DNA of 64,000 bases from Linum tenue. Taxonomy: Eukaryota; Streptophyta; Magnoliopsida; Malpighiales; Linaceae. The notes below the pieces were generated by a model, which was not told the origin of the DNA, did no database searches, and saw only the letters and a list, made by a program, of their open reading frames with translations. The stretch's first letter is position 1. Every line of letters begins with the position of its first letter. The stretch lies in contig CAMGYJ010000006.1 in assembly GCA_946122785.1 (NCBI GenBank), positions 51,542,066-51,606,065 on the forward strand, written 5' to 3'. Positions 10,401 through 21,789 of the stretch are shown piece by piece. The position numbers and the translations under genes are program-made.

Positions 10401-12262
10401 CTTCGATAATGCTCCACGAAGGGCATGCTTATGTTTACCTGCTTCAGCATTGCCATGAATTTGGCAAACTCATTCTCCAGTCGGTCCTTGTGCAACCGAG
10501 TAGGAAAGGGAAGTTGTGGTACATACTCTTTCACCACTGGTTGCGGTTTAGGAGCAGGCACCTCAACCTCCTTCTCCATTTCCTCCTCATTAGCGGGAAG
10601 TGTTGAAGCAGGCGTCTCTCTCTTCTGTGCCCGCACAAGTGGATCAGCAGTCATCTTGCCACTCCTGGTAGTAATGGCCTTGCAGTGCTCATTTGGGTCC
10701 TGCGGATGAGGGATGGTCTGACCAGGTAAAGTACCAGGAGTCATCTGAGCTACCGCCTGGGAAACACTCCCAAGATGGGTCTGTATATCCCGCAACACAG
10801 CCTGTGTGTTTCTCTGACCAGCTTCTAGCTCCAAGAACTTACCTGAAGCTTTCTCCATGAACTGCTCGATGTTATTGAACTTGTTTGCGCGAGAGGTGGC
10901 CAGAGAACCCACCAAATCTCTCAATTCCGCCATCGGGTCACTCAGTACTGGGGCTGCAGGTGCTGCCCCTGTCTGTTGAAAATGGTCGCACCTATGACTG
11001 AGGTGGAACTGGCCCCTGTCTGGGCGGGTAGAGAGGCTGCTGCGGCTGCTGAAATTGCCCTTGTCTGGGCTGGTAAGGAGGCCTCTGGAAGCCAGGTGGT
11101 CCCTGGGGGACTGGTGATCTAGAATTTGCCCCAGCCCAAGAGAAGTTAGGATGCTGGCGCCACCCCTCGTTATAAGTGTTGCTATAGGGGTCGAAGCGCC
11201 TGGCATTACCGATGAAGTCCACCTGCTCCTGGGGAGTAGACGAATCCCTCATTGCCTGACAGTCCTCCACGGTGTGATGGGAGCTATCACACCACTGGTA
11301 GTTCATCGCCTGCGGCTGTCCTGTACCTGCAATAATTCCAGAGCGATCGATGGCTAAAACCAGCTTCGATACCACCTGCACCAAATCAGATGACTGGGTG
11401 GCTACAACATGCACACCCCGCCCTGGTGCTCTTCTCGATCTCCTAGCAGTTCCCCAATCATAGCCCTGCTCTGCCATCTCTTCAAAAATTTGATTAAGTT
11501 GTGGCGGTGTTTTGGTGAGCATATTCCCGCCACAGACCGAGTCAATCAGCTACTTGTCTTCCGGGAAGAGGGCATGGTAGAAGGTGCCCACCTTGAAGGC
11601 GTCGGTAAAACCATGGTTGGGACACTTGAGGAAGACACTGGTGTATCTCTCCCAAGAATCCCGGATGGTCTCATCTTCATCTTGAGTGAAGTGGGTGATT
11701 TGCTTCTGCAGGTCCGCCGTCTTGGACGGGGGATGGTAGCGAGTGAGGAACTTGTCCGCCAGGTGAGCGAACGTAGTGATCGAGCCTGGAGGTCGAGTGT
11801 CTAGCCACTCCTTGGCCTGCCCCTCCAGAGTAAATGGGAAGTACCTCAGCTGGATGGCATCGACTGGGACCCCATTTATCTTGATTCCATCGATCAGCTC
11901 GTGGAATCGCCTCAGATGTGATCGGGGGCACTCCCCCTCCTTGCCACGGAACACCACCGAACCGCGCAATATCGTGATGACCGAGGTGCTCACCTCAAAG
12001 TTGTTCGCTGGCACATGAGGGTGCTGAATGGGTGACCTCGTGTCCGTGGCTCTGACGGTCCAGTAGTATCCCATGGTCTGCTCCTCAGGAATGACCACGT
12101 CATGGTCCTGTGGGTCAGCCATCTCCTCTTCGTCGGCGATTTGCAACTGTGCTAGAGCCTCCTCCGCAGCCATTCGCGCCTTTAGAGCCCGCTTGATGTT
12201 CCTACAGGTCCGTTCAAGCTCCTGGCTAATGGTAGTAGTTCTCCCGACTTGCTACGGGTCAT
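10376..12262 (-). pseudogene. Gag of the Athila-like element, broken
   Basis: 12173-11550 contains the retrotransposon gag core (LEGQAKEWLDTRPPGS, WERYTSVFLKCPNHGF) and stops at an amber codon at 11552-11550. The same frame resumes at once and runs to 10992, with a degenerate zinc-knuckle-like WCDSSHHTVEDC. The frame then changes and 11206-10376 carries the Pro/Gln-rich part and CKAITTRSGK. The likely original start is the ATG near 12260, since the frame upstream of 12173 still encodes a plausible N-terminus with one indel. It would package element RNA in virus-like particles. Confidence 0.82.
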
Positions 12263-12383
12263 GCACTACCTGCACACAACCAGCAAAAGCAACCCGTGAA
12301 GGCACACAGGTGGAAGAGAGAAAAATGCAGTAAAGAAAACGCTAGAGTAACAAACTTTCACGTTTCCCCAATAACCTAGAGGG

Positions 12384-12401
12384 TCCCCGGCAACAGCGCC
12401 A
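12384..12401 (-). other. Primer binding site for tRNA-Asp
   Basis: The + strand reads TCCCCGGCAACAGCGCCA, matching the 3' end of plant tRNA-Asp(GUC) with one mismatch (A for G). A 6-base spacer (12402-12407) separates it from the LTR. tRNA-Asp priming is known for Athila elements. It is not a tRNA gene. Confidence 0.85.
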
Positions 12402-12407
12402 AAAACT

Positions 12408-13760
12408 TGACACGCTAAAACACAACACCAAACTGCGACCAAGTGTAATCGCAGCCCAGGAATGCAGTAAAGTGGCAAGTTCTAATTATCAACCCGGGGT
12501 CTAGATCTACTGCCTACTCCGTGATTATCTATTATCTAGAAAACTAAGTCGAGTGATTGTTGTTTTAAGTAAAAGCAGTAAGAAAGCAGGAAATGGTTCG
12601 GTTTTCTGAAGCCAAGGAAGAGTCACTCAGGAATGAGTCCCCCTAGCTCCTTAGTTAGGTCTCAGTTGTAATTACCCTGGGTTGATTTACTGTTGATTAA
12701 ACTGCGGAAGATCCGACAGTAGCTTGGAATCTCTTAAGTTGACCAAGCCCTCTCAGTCCAACTACCCGGCAGACGACTAGTCTTCATCGGGATAGAAGGC
12801 TGAGGCTATGAACACAGAACTCCACTACCGGAATTGGATTCCAGTACAAAGCAGTAGATTGACTAACTCTCGTATAACCAATCCACTACTACCGAATGAT
12901 GAAGCTCTAACAACCTAATCCGATTCCATCTATCTCAGGTTGCAGCAGAAATCAAGAAAAGCTAATCAGAATTCAATTAATTCAATGAATCATGCATCAT
13001 TTGATTATAATCAAACAGTATAACAATCCCAAGTCATTACAATCAAGATCCCTAACACATGGAACTAGTGTTCTTCATACCCAAGTGAGAGAAAGTTCTA
13101 CTCCATAGAGAGAAAAGGGAAAACAGAATACAAAGCACTCATACTCATAATAATGGGAAGAATCTGCTTTGGGATGATGATTTTCACTCCTATGATGATC
13201 TCCAAGCTCGATTTGATGAAACCCAGCTCCAAGATTGCTTCTAGGATGTGTTCTTCGCACTTTCTCTCTCTTGGGCTCTGTTTTTGCTCCAAGAAGTCGA
13301 TTGCTCTCCTTTGGCTCGAAATTGGGTTAAAACCTAGATTTTCCTGATCACACGGCCAGGCCACACGGCCGTGTGGCTTACCCAGCTGCTCGTGTGAGTG
13401 TCAAAATGCGGAGTTTCGATTAAGTGGACTTCGGGCTTCCTACACGGCCAGGGACACACGGCCGTGTGGACTCTCTAGTATGCCCGTGTGAAGCCTCGCT
13501 AAATCCCACACAGCCACATTGGTTCCTTACACGGCCGTGTGGGTTTTATGAGTGCCTGTGTGGCTTCCTCAGCGTCTCGCCACACGTCCGATCTTCGTCC
13601 AATCGACCCCGAACTCGCTCCCAAACCTTTATTCACGTACTAGGACCTGAAATATCACAAACAAGAACAACCTAGCGTGAAATCGGCCTAAAACACGAGA
13701 ATCAACATCTCAAACGGCTCAAGAATTGGGGTAAAAACATGTGCAATTAACGGTCTATCG
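12408..13760 (-). repeat. 5' LTR of the Athila-like element (higher-coordinate copy)
   Basis: Aligned with 636-1909. It ends TCTATCG, where the partner ends TCTATCA, so the terminal base has probably mutated. It keeps the GCTAGG/CCTAGC module (13638-13684) that the other LTR has lost. It is followed at once by GATGG. Confidence 0.92.
13352..13590. promoter_or_regulatory. U3 palindrome array in the 5' LTR
   Basis: Three perfect ACACGGCCGTGT palindromes and half-sites in the same order as at 1578-1805, including a CACACGGCCAGGCC half-site block lost from the other LTR. Confidence 0.7.
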
Positions 13761-13765
13761 GATGG

Positions 13766-14158
13766 AATAGAGTTTGCATCAACTTATAAATTTAAAGATC
13801 AACCACGCAAGCGCGATCAATCTCTTTGGCCGATAATACGGTCTGGCAACAATTAGGCATGGAGAGGGAATTAAAGGTCGAGATAGGACCCTTCGTGTTC
13901 TCTCTTAACTTTGTAGTACTTTATATACATAAGGACAAAGATTACTCTTTCGTCTTTGAGAGGCCCTTCTTGGACACTTCCAGTGCATTGATTGACGTTC
14001 CTAAACATCAACTTATGATGATAATCGACAATGCAGATCATATTGCACACATGATAACTTCGAAAGCCAAGAAGGAGGCGTTCGATATAAAATCAAGTTC
14101 TAGTTTCGTAGAATATGAGTATAACTCCTTGGAAACTCCTATGCCTGACTATGGGTAA
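13766..14158 (+). pseudogene. Protease C-terminal remnant of the older Ty3/gypsy element
   Basis: The frame from 13826 encodes a relative of the retropepsin tail: LKVEIGPFVFSLNFVVL and ERPFLDTSSALIDV correspond to VDFVVLD and GRPFLATxxALIDV of plant Ty3 proteases. The active-site DxGAS part is absent. The rest of pol is missing, so the older element was internally deleted. It lies on the opposite strand to the Athila-like element inserted beside it. Confidence 0.7.
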
Positions 14159-15125
14159 GGTATCAACTTGACCCTTCCAGAAAAGGAGTTATAATTACAT
14201 GTTAGGGAATTTGACGAGGGGAATTCTCTATCACCGGATAGCAAGCGAGATTTAGAGGAGATGAATCCCTTGATCGGTTGATCCCTTTCCTGGAACGATT
14301 GGTATGGGGAATTTCCCTTAGATCTTCATTGGTCATATCAATATGAAGGGGCTAGTAATGCCTAGCTCAAAGGCATTAAAGAGAGGGCTATACATGGGAG
14401 GCAACCCATGGTTTGTCTAACTTAAAGAAATTAAAGAAAAGAGCTTATGAGAGATAACTTGGTTTCAATTTCTGCATTTCGTGAAGTAGCTCATCATTAG
14501 TAAAGTTGGTCAACCCTAACTTTATGGGTCGTACAAAGTCTCAAGCATCATGGAATGATGTGAAGATGGCACCATCAACTGATTCTGCAAGTAAAGGTAA
14601 TCCTAACCCCTCGTACTCTATAGATTTGCACTTCACAAGAATGAGTGGTTGTAGTCCTTTAGGAGTGAAAGTAGTCTTGTCCCAAATTCAAACATGAATA
14701 TCTTAAACAATATTAGGATGATACTTTGAACGGGGGTGTCGTCTTAGTGTTGGACCTTAATGTGGGGAATAGTTTGTTGCATCCATTATTCAACCCTTTT
14801 TCCATTTTGAACCATCTTCAACCATGTAGGCTTGCCTAGGAACGTCCCTATGTCAACCAATACACGCTACTCTATTACATTACCTTTGTTTTCACTCTAC
14901 TGCCATTGTCTTGTTTACAACTGTACCACCCACCTCGTGTCATTCTTATTCATGTTCTCTTCTCATACTATCCTTAGTTAGAAACCTTATGAATGCATGT
15001 GAGGTTCAATGTGGTTGCTTTCATTTTGAACCCTTGAGCTTCATATGTCCATCCAATACATGCTTATGACATTCTAGCTCTTAATTTCCCTTGTTATATC
15101 TTTTGAGCTTGCTATTATTCGTATA
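14159..15125 (+). repeat. 3' internal region of the older Ty3/gypsy element
   Basis: Non-coding. It includes a GGGAGGCAACCCA stretch (about 14397) of the kind common downstream of pol in plant Athila/Tat elements. It leads to an LTR that starts near 15126. Confidence 0.5.
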
Positions 15126-15375
15126 TGTGATTTATTCCCAAATGTACACATTTTACCCCTCATTTCTTATTCGTTTAGCTTAGTATTTCATCGTTCCTCG
15201 ACATATTTCACGCTAGGTTGTGCTTGTTTTGATACATTTCAGGTCCTAGCATGTGTCGAGGGGTCGAGGACGAGTTTTGGGATAATTGGAGGTCAAAAAG
15301 CGCAAAAACCGAACAAAAGTCCGAAGACCGTGACAATTGCCCCATAACAGTGAAGTGAAGGCGTGTAGGAAACAA

Positions 15376-15625
15376 CCGCAGTTCACGGCCGGACAAGGCA
15401 GTTCACGGTCTCCTAAGACCGTGAACATGGACCACAAACCGTGAACATCGAGCAGTCCAGCGAGATTACAGAAGTTACTGACGACAAGGCAGTTCACGGT
15501 CTCTAAGACCGTGAACTGAGGCCATTGATCTGAACTAGGAGAGTGAAGCGGTGCATTTTGGATGACACTGAGTTCACGCACGCGTTTAGGTGTTCACGGC
15601 CGTGAATTGTCCAACGCGTCCATGA
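15376..15625. promoter_or_regulatory. U3 inverted-repeat array, GTTCACGG type
   Basis: Perfect inverted repeats GTTCACGGTC...GACCGTGAAC lie at 15401-15426 and 15493-15517, with GTTCACGGCCGTGAAT at 15592-15607 and several half-sites. The position within the LTR matches the arrays of the other families. Confidence 0.65.
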
Positions 15626-16498
15626 ACTGGTCACTTTCGGGCAAATATGAAGACAACAACGGGGATAGCTGGTTTTTGGAGAAGAATTGGTTTCTCTCTA
15701 TAGGGTTTGCCCAAAAACACCAAAGGGGAGTTCTAGTGAGAGAGAGAGAGAGAGAGAGAGTGCTAGAGTGATATTTGAGCATCATTAGAGGTTGGTGGGG
15801 ATTCAAGCCTAGAAGAAAAAGAAGATCTTGAGCTCAAATTTGTAATCCCTCTCTTTCTCTAGAAACTCACTCTTTTCTCTTGGGGATTCAAGCCTAGAAG
15901 AAGAAGAAGATCCCTAACTAATACTTTGTAATCACTTGTTTAGATTGAATGATTTTCATTGGGTATTGTTTAATTTAATGATTGAGGTATTATTCATGTT
16001 GATTGTGCATGCTCGTGCTTAGCAATCTAAGGGTTGTGCATGTTTTGTGCTTAGCATCCTTAGGTTTGTGCATGCTCGTGCTTAGCAATCTAAGGGTTGT
16101 GCATGTTGTGTGCTTATCATCCTTAGGTTTGTGCATGTTGGTGCTTAGCAACCTTAGGATTCTGCATAATTGTGCTTAGCATCCTTAGATTTGTGCATGT
16201 TGGTGCTTAGCAATCTAATTAGCCACTTTAACCTAGATTAGAGAGGAAAATTGCCCTTTTAAGGGAGACTCAATCGAGTTGGTTTTCCTTTAGCTTATTA
16301 AGCCACCTAACTAGGTTAATTAGGGCAAACCTCATTGTTGAATTAAGCAAATTGGTTATGCACGATTAAGTCGTCCAACCCTTGAGTTGAGTGAGGGAGT
16401 AAGTCAACCACTGATTTCCTAAACCAAGAGGGCCGAGTGACATGACCTATAATGTTTACCTCGGTTTAGCAATTGAGATTGTGGTCTACGACCATATT

Positions 16499-17235
16499 TG
16501 TAACGACCAGCTCTTTTTCGAAAACCAAATCATAACTCAAACCGAAAATCTGTTACTCCGGAGCAACCAAACCACTTTTTTAAAATAAACAAACTGACAA
16601 TGTTTAAGAACTTCAAACAAAAGCCCCAACACTTGGGCAATAACAAATCCCAAAGCACGTGACCCACAAATCTCGAATCTTGAACCTCTAGTTTATACTA
16701 ATAATCATGATACATAAGACAACTAACTAAATCTAACTCTAGCTCCTCACTAAGCTCCCTGCAACCTCGCCAATGCTAGTGCGGCTTCTCGCCTCGCCCT
16801 GCCTCTTCTCGCCTCGCCCTGCCTCTTCTTGAAATCCTCATCTGTTAACCCTTCCTCAACTTGGTGAGTGAGAAGGGGTCAGTCTCGTCGTTACTTCCTA
16901 AGGTCTTTGCCTAAGCAAACTCCTTACTAAAACACGTTATCAGAGGATTTCCTTCCTTAGACGAAAGCCGTTCTCGCTTTCATCCTAATCCGCCCTTTTT
17001 ATATATATAATAATATTTTATTATTATTACTTCTAATTTGTGGTTGCAACCATTCGTACATAACCGTTAATTCAATCTTTTTTTTTTGTTATGGTCGAAC
17101 CTGAACCCAAAAGTCGGGGTGTTACATTTCCTCCACCCTTATAAAAATTTCGTCCCCAAAATTTAGACGGTGTACTTGACCTTTGGACTAAGACACCTTG
17201 CATTTAATAGAGTTTTCCTCGACTGGGATATCACA
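16499..17235 (-). mobile_element. Chromovirus (Tekay-like) LTR plus 3' pol edge, inserted with a 5-bp duplication
   Basis: ATATT at 16494-16498 recurs at 17236-17240, and the host LTR is continuous across the gap when compared with 33795-35246. On the minus strand 17235-17128 reads like the end of Tekay/Del pol (GGGGACGAAATTTTTATAAG) and a purine tract, then an LTR begins TGTAACACCCC at 17127 and ends GTTACA at 16499. The opposite LTR and the rest of the element are missing although the duplication is intact. Confidence 0.6.
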
Positions 17236-17573
17236 ATATTTGCATCCCTCTGCGGTTCGCGGTTACCTTGCCCATAACAATCGTTTCAATCCAACGAGTC
17301 TTGGTAGCTAGTTAGGGGGAAGCAACTCCTGGGTGAAGCTCCCTTAGTTAGAGTTTTCCTTTATTTACTTTTCCTTGCTTGTTTAGTTTGTAGTTCCATT
17401 AGTTATTAACCCAAAAGTTGCTTGGTAGATAACAACCTAAGCGATTGAAGTAGGGGTACATGGATCGACCCGGGTTGACAGTTTAAATACTTTCTCTATA
17501 CTGCACCCGGCTAGAGTTTAAATACTTGGACTCTAGTCGGGATTAATTTTTGGTGTAGTTTCGTGCGAGTCAA

Positions 17574-18549
17574 TATGTTGCAATGGAGTTAGGATTAGAG
17601 GAGATAAATGTTGAATGATTCCTTAGTGTGGTGGATGTTTGCATGTGTGCATGGATCGAGGAATGAGGGCCTCTATTTGTGCCATGACACATAGCTAGCA
17701 TGCGTGGGTGTTTAGGTAGTCATCAATTTCATTTTCCAAATTTTGAGCTCCTTCGTGGATTTGATATGGAAGGAACTAAAGTTTGGGTGATCAATTGGGC
17801 TTATTCTAATGACACTCTCTTCAAGAACACCTCACGATGATGCATGTAAGGTGCTTTGGTAAACCCTTGACAACCACTCTTCTTCTTTAAGGGGAGTGAG
17901 GGTATAACCATATTTGCCTTCATACACTTTCTCAAGACCATTCGTAGCGTATTTTCGCACTTCAGTGACTATATAAGCACTCAACGATTTGGCCATGTAT
18001 GTGGTTGTCACTTTTGACATCACGACATCAATGCCACTGTGACCTTGCTATTTGCATGTTGCCTGGCATTGTAGGCTAGCCAGACTTGTCTTCATGGGCA
18101 GGGATACAAATACTTACTAATCAATCTACTTAAGCTTTGAACCAATCTTTTTATGAGAAGACTCGAGTAAGTTTGACTTCAGACATGGGCTGCCTACCAT
18201 GGAGCGCTTTCTCTTTTATGCCTTTGAGCTATGCTCATCGCAGCTTCCATTTTAGTTGAGTTCACATTTAGGCTTCACTTTATCTTCATCTCCACATCTC
18301 ATTGCAAGGATTTGAATGTTGTTGACTCCAATGGGTTGATGATGACTAATAAACTCCTGATACTCTTCTGATATCTCATACTCTAGCTCCTCGTTCCTCT
18401 CTAGCATAGTCTTTTGCCTTGTATAGGCTATCCTTAGTGCCATTTGTGCTAGTTTTAGATAGGGAATTGGCGGAGTCACCTTCAAATCTAGAACTTAAAG
18501 ATAATTTTATATAATAAATTAATTTAGTTTTGGAGTATTAATTAATATT
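17574..18549. other. Unassigned stretch between LTR and LINE-A
   Basis: Only short minus-strand frames are seen (17832-18023 and 18252-18485). I do not recognise their products. The sequence is moderately AT-rich and has no clear terminal repeats. Confidence 0.4.
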
Positions 18550-21460
18550 TTTTTATACAAGGAGAAATTCGTCTTGTGACGGCAAACCCCAACTCCCATA
18601 GATACCTGCCAAACCCTACGAGCGTTTAATACGAGCTTACAGCCCTGCCAGTGGCCACCAAGGGGCTAACGCAGAAGTGCCATGGTATCATCTTCATCCA
18701 CTCCCCAAGAGCTGGAGCTCTTGGTCAATCCCCCATCACTGTTTATATGCGCTATCTATTCCTCCAGCTGAGCCTGATACTGTCTCTATATAATGATGAA
18801 TAACCCCTGTTGGCCTTCAAACACAACTAAATTTCTTGATTTCCATATTCGCCACAATAGGCATATAAGACGACGACATATTCCTGGCTAAGAGGCACCT
18901 CGGTCTATGAATCATTTGAATGAAATCACAAAATTAGTCTTCGGCAACGATGCCAATTCCGTTCCCAATCCCGATCTCCCCCATAATGTCGTCACAAAAG
19001 GGCAGGAAAAAAATAAGTGCTCTATTGTTTCTTCCTCCCTCAACAGACAGGACATCAAGGCAACACTGGAATTTTCTTTTGAATAAAAGAATCCAATGTT
19101 GGAAGACACTGTTGCAACAATTTACGAACAAAGAGACACGACTTAGGTTGTACCGGAAGACCCCAAACCTCTATCTAGAGAGATCTTTCCACTATCCCAC
19201 ACTTCTGTTTCCAACGACCAGATGCTCGATTTAATCGCTCAGCTAACAGATAACTCGACTTCTGATATACACTCCTGAGGGGTCTTGCCGCCAAATCCAT
19301 TCATCCTCACTCGGAGTTTTCAGAACTAGGATCTCCATAAATGCTCTAGTCTTAGTCATATCAAATGATGCTAGAAAACACTCATGACACCAATCCCCTT
19401 CTCTTGATCTATTAGTGAGACCACCCACTCATTCCATGTCACTGGGGCATCCGATTTAATGCCTGGAAAGTGAGGGAAAATCTTCAGGATCATCCAGCCC
19501 AACCACATGATGGGAATGGCCTCATCCACTCTACCTGACACCCAAACCTTGTTTCAATAATTGGCACCCATAGAGGATGCTTTGCCAACCCCATGATGGT
19601 CGTGAACCCAACGACACTGACAAAATCGACCGAATGGGGAAATACTTGCCCCAAAAACCTGTGCCTAAAGGGAGTCTGGCTCAAAAAGGATCTGCCACGC
19701 CAAATTTTCCACTAGTGCTTGATTGAATGTTCAAAGCGATGAAACCCCAGTCCACCATCGTGTTTGTTTCTACATGAGCGCCGCTAGGACATCCAGTGAA
19801 TATAATTTCTCCCACCTGAAGAACCCTGTCGGAACCCAACTGCATGCTTATCCATTCAATGGCAACTTGAAACAAGATATCCCATGAGTCTACAAAGGCC
19901 ATGCTAGCGCGTTAAGTAGTGCTTCCTTTGCCACCCAAGATAGATGCATTTTTTCTACCCTTTTATTTTATCTTGAATATTTTTTTCCTGGAATCAGAAT
20001 GTCGATCTCACCACCATTGTAGGGAGACCAAGGTACTTATCTTGAATATCCACAACACCCATCCCCAGCATATGCGACATACCCTGTTAATCTTCTTTCC
20101 TCATATTTTGACTGAAGCATACCACCGACTTCCCCAGATTCACCCTTTGCCCGCTCAATGATTCATACTCATGAAGCAACCCCAAGAGATTATGGAATTC
20201 TTAAGGCGAGTCCCGCAAGAAAATATATGAATCATCACCGAATAGCAAATGGGACACCCTCGGAGCTCTCAGGCTAACCCAAAATCCTTCCAACCTCCTC
20301 TCCCCAATTGCATGCTTCAGCAAAGTAGACAACCCTTATGTTCGCTACACAAATAATAAAGGAGAAAGGGGTTCCTCTTGATGCAAACCCCTCGATGATT
20401 TAAAAAAAGCACGATGAGCGACTATTCATCATTACTGAAAAAGACGCCGTCGAAACACATTCCTTCACCCAGCTGATCCATACACGAATGAATCCTTATT
20501 TCTCAAAAACCGCCAGCAAGAAATGCCATTTGATCCTATCATAGGCTTTTTCTATGTCGTCCTTTAGGGCCATATACCACTTCTTGCCCGTTTTTTTATC
20601 TTAAGATAATGCATTATCTCGTGCCCAATAAGAATATTGTCCACAATTCGGTGTTCCCTAATGAAGGTATTCTATCCTAGAGACACTATTTGTGGCAAAA
20701 ACACCGCCATCCTTTACGCCATAATTTTGGAAATTATCATATTCACTAACTGGCACAAACTGATCGATCTCAACTGGTGTATATTTTCCACATTATCCTC
20801 CTTCAGTATCAAGGTAATCCATGTATTATTGAAGCTTCATAAAATAAGCCTATTATGAAAAATGATCGTACAACCGCCACCACTGATGCTCCCACTATGC
20901 CCCAAAAAATTCTTATAGAATTTCCCGGTGAAGCCGTTCGATCCCAACGCTTGAGTTTCTCCCAAATGGAACATTGTCTTCCGAACTTCCTCTTCCATGA
21001 CCTCAACAACCAATTTTTCTTCCATCTTCGTCGTCACCTTGGTCTCTAGGGGAAGCCTCACCACCCTCTCATGTACACTTGCGGTCTGGGCTTTAACCAT
21101 AAAAAGATTCGAAAAGAATTCCACTGCCAGCTGGGCTTTCTCCGGTTCCTCTGAGACCTATACCCTGTCATCTCATACTAGTTTCTCCACAAAATTCCTT
21201 TTTCCGTCTAGTATGGGTCGCTTTATGTAATAAGATCTATTGTTATCACCCTCTATCAGCCATCAGACTCTCGAATTTTGTTTCTAGAAGATTTCTTCTG
21301 CCGCCCACTGTTGGGTTCGTTCCCTCTCTAACTAGTTAATGCAATCCCAATTAACCGGAGCCTCTTCTTTCAGTGGCCCAATTTCCGCCTATAGCTGTAG
21401 GACACGTATTTGCCGAATCAAATTAGTAGTTCCCACCTTACTCCATTGGAAAATGATGTC
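18550..21460 (-). mobile_element. LINE-A: decayed, 5'-truncated L1-type LINE
   Basis: On the minus strand, in order: a segment before RT (GDNNRSYYIKRPILDGKR near 21240), the start of RT (21124-20837), weak RT pieces to about 20100, the region before the zinc finger (about 19900-19250), and the RT zinc-binding region (19109-18912, EETIEHLFFSCPFVTTLW). All frames are broken. The endonuclease is absent. A T-run at about 18548 may be the genomic copy of the poly(A) tail. Confidence 0.75.
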
Positions 21461-21789
21461 CCAATATTAATAAAATTTATAAGAGTTTACTAGACTGATT
21501 GAACTCTTTAACTTTCAAAATTTAAATATAATTTTACAAGGATAATAAATAATTTTTTGGGATATCTATATTGGAATGACATTCATTATTTAAAAAATTT
21601 TCTTATATTTTTCGATGAATGGTGGGCTTTATTCATCATACTATCAATATACATTATTATACCTAGCAAACCCAATCATACCAGACAATTACAATATAGC
21701 CAAACGTCTACTACTACCCAATCTATACACGGTTATCAACCTATATGAAACCACAAAGGATACTTACAGCAGCTTCTGCAAATTTAAGA
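21461..21789. other. AT-rich spacer, no gene
   Basis: No ORF with recognisable similarity and no clear repeat ends. It separates two LINE remnants of the same orientation. Confidence 0.5.

Larger units (their letters stand above)
636..13760 (-). mobile_element. Athila-like Ty3/gypsy LTR retrotransposon, full length but decayed
   Basis: A 13.1-kb element read on the minus strand. It has two related LTRs (636-1909 and 12408-13760), a 5-bp target duplication GATGG on both sides, a primer binding site for tRNA-Asp next to the right LTR, and a purine-rich tract next to the left LTR. Domain order is gag, protease, RT, RNase H, integrase, env-like ORF. No chromodomain is seen. The tRNA-Asp primer, the gag signature CKAITTRSGK and the extra ORF after integrase resembling the ATHILA ORF-1 family place it in the Athila group. 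Several frameshifts and in-frame stops break gag-pol, so it cannot make its own proteins now. Confidence 0.92.
15126..17573 (+). repeat. LTR of the older Ty3/gypsy element, with an inserted fragment
   Basis: Starts TGTGATTTATTCCC and ends GCGAGTCA, in parallel with the LTR at 33795-35246, which shares most landmarks (AAGCGGTGC, the GTTCACGG inverted repeats, ACCTAGATTAGAGAG, and the ending). About 737 bp at 16499-17235 are a later insertion. A short array of imperfect copies of a TGTGCATG...GCTTAGCA unit lies at 15990-16215 and a (GA)n tract at 15739-15762. Confidence 0.7.

Noticed and set aside
12384..12401. tRNA-Asp gene fragments (also 28685-28702)
   Set aside because: Only the last 18 bases of the tRNA match and they sit next to an LTR; they are primer binding sites.
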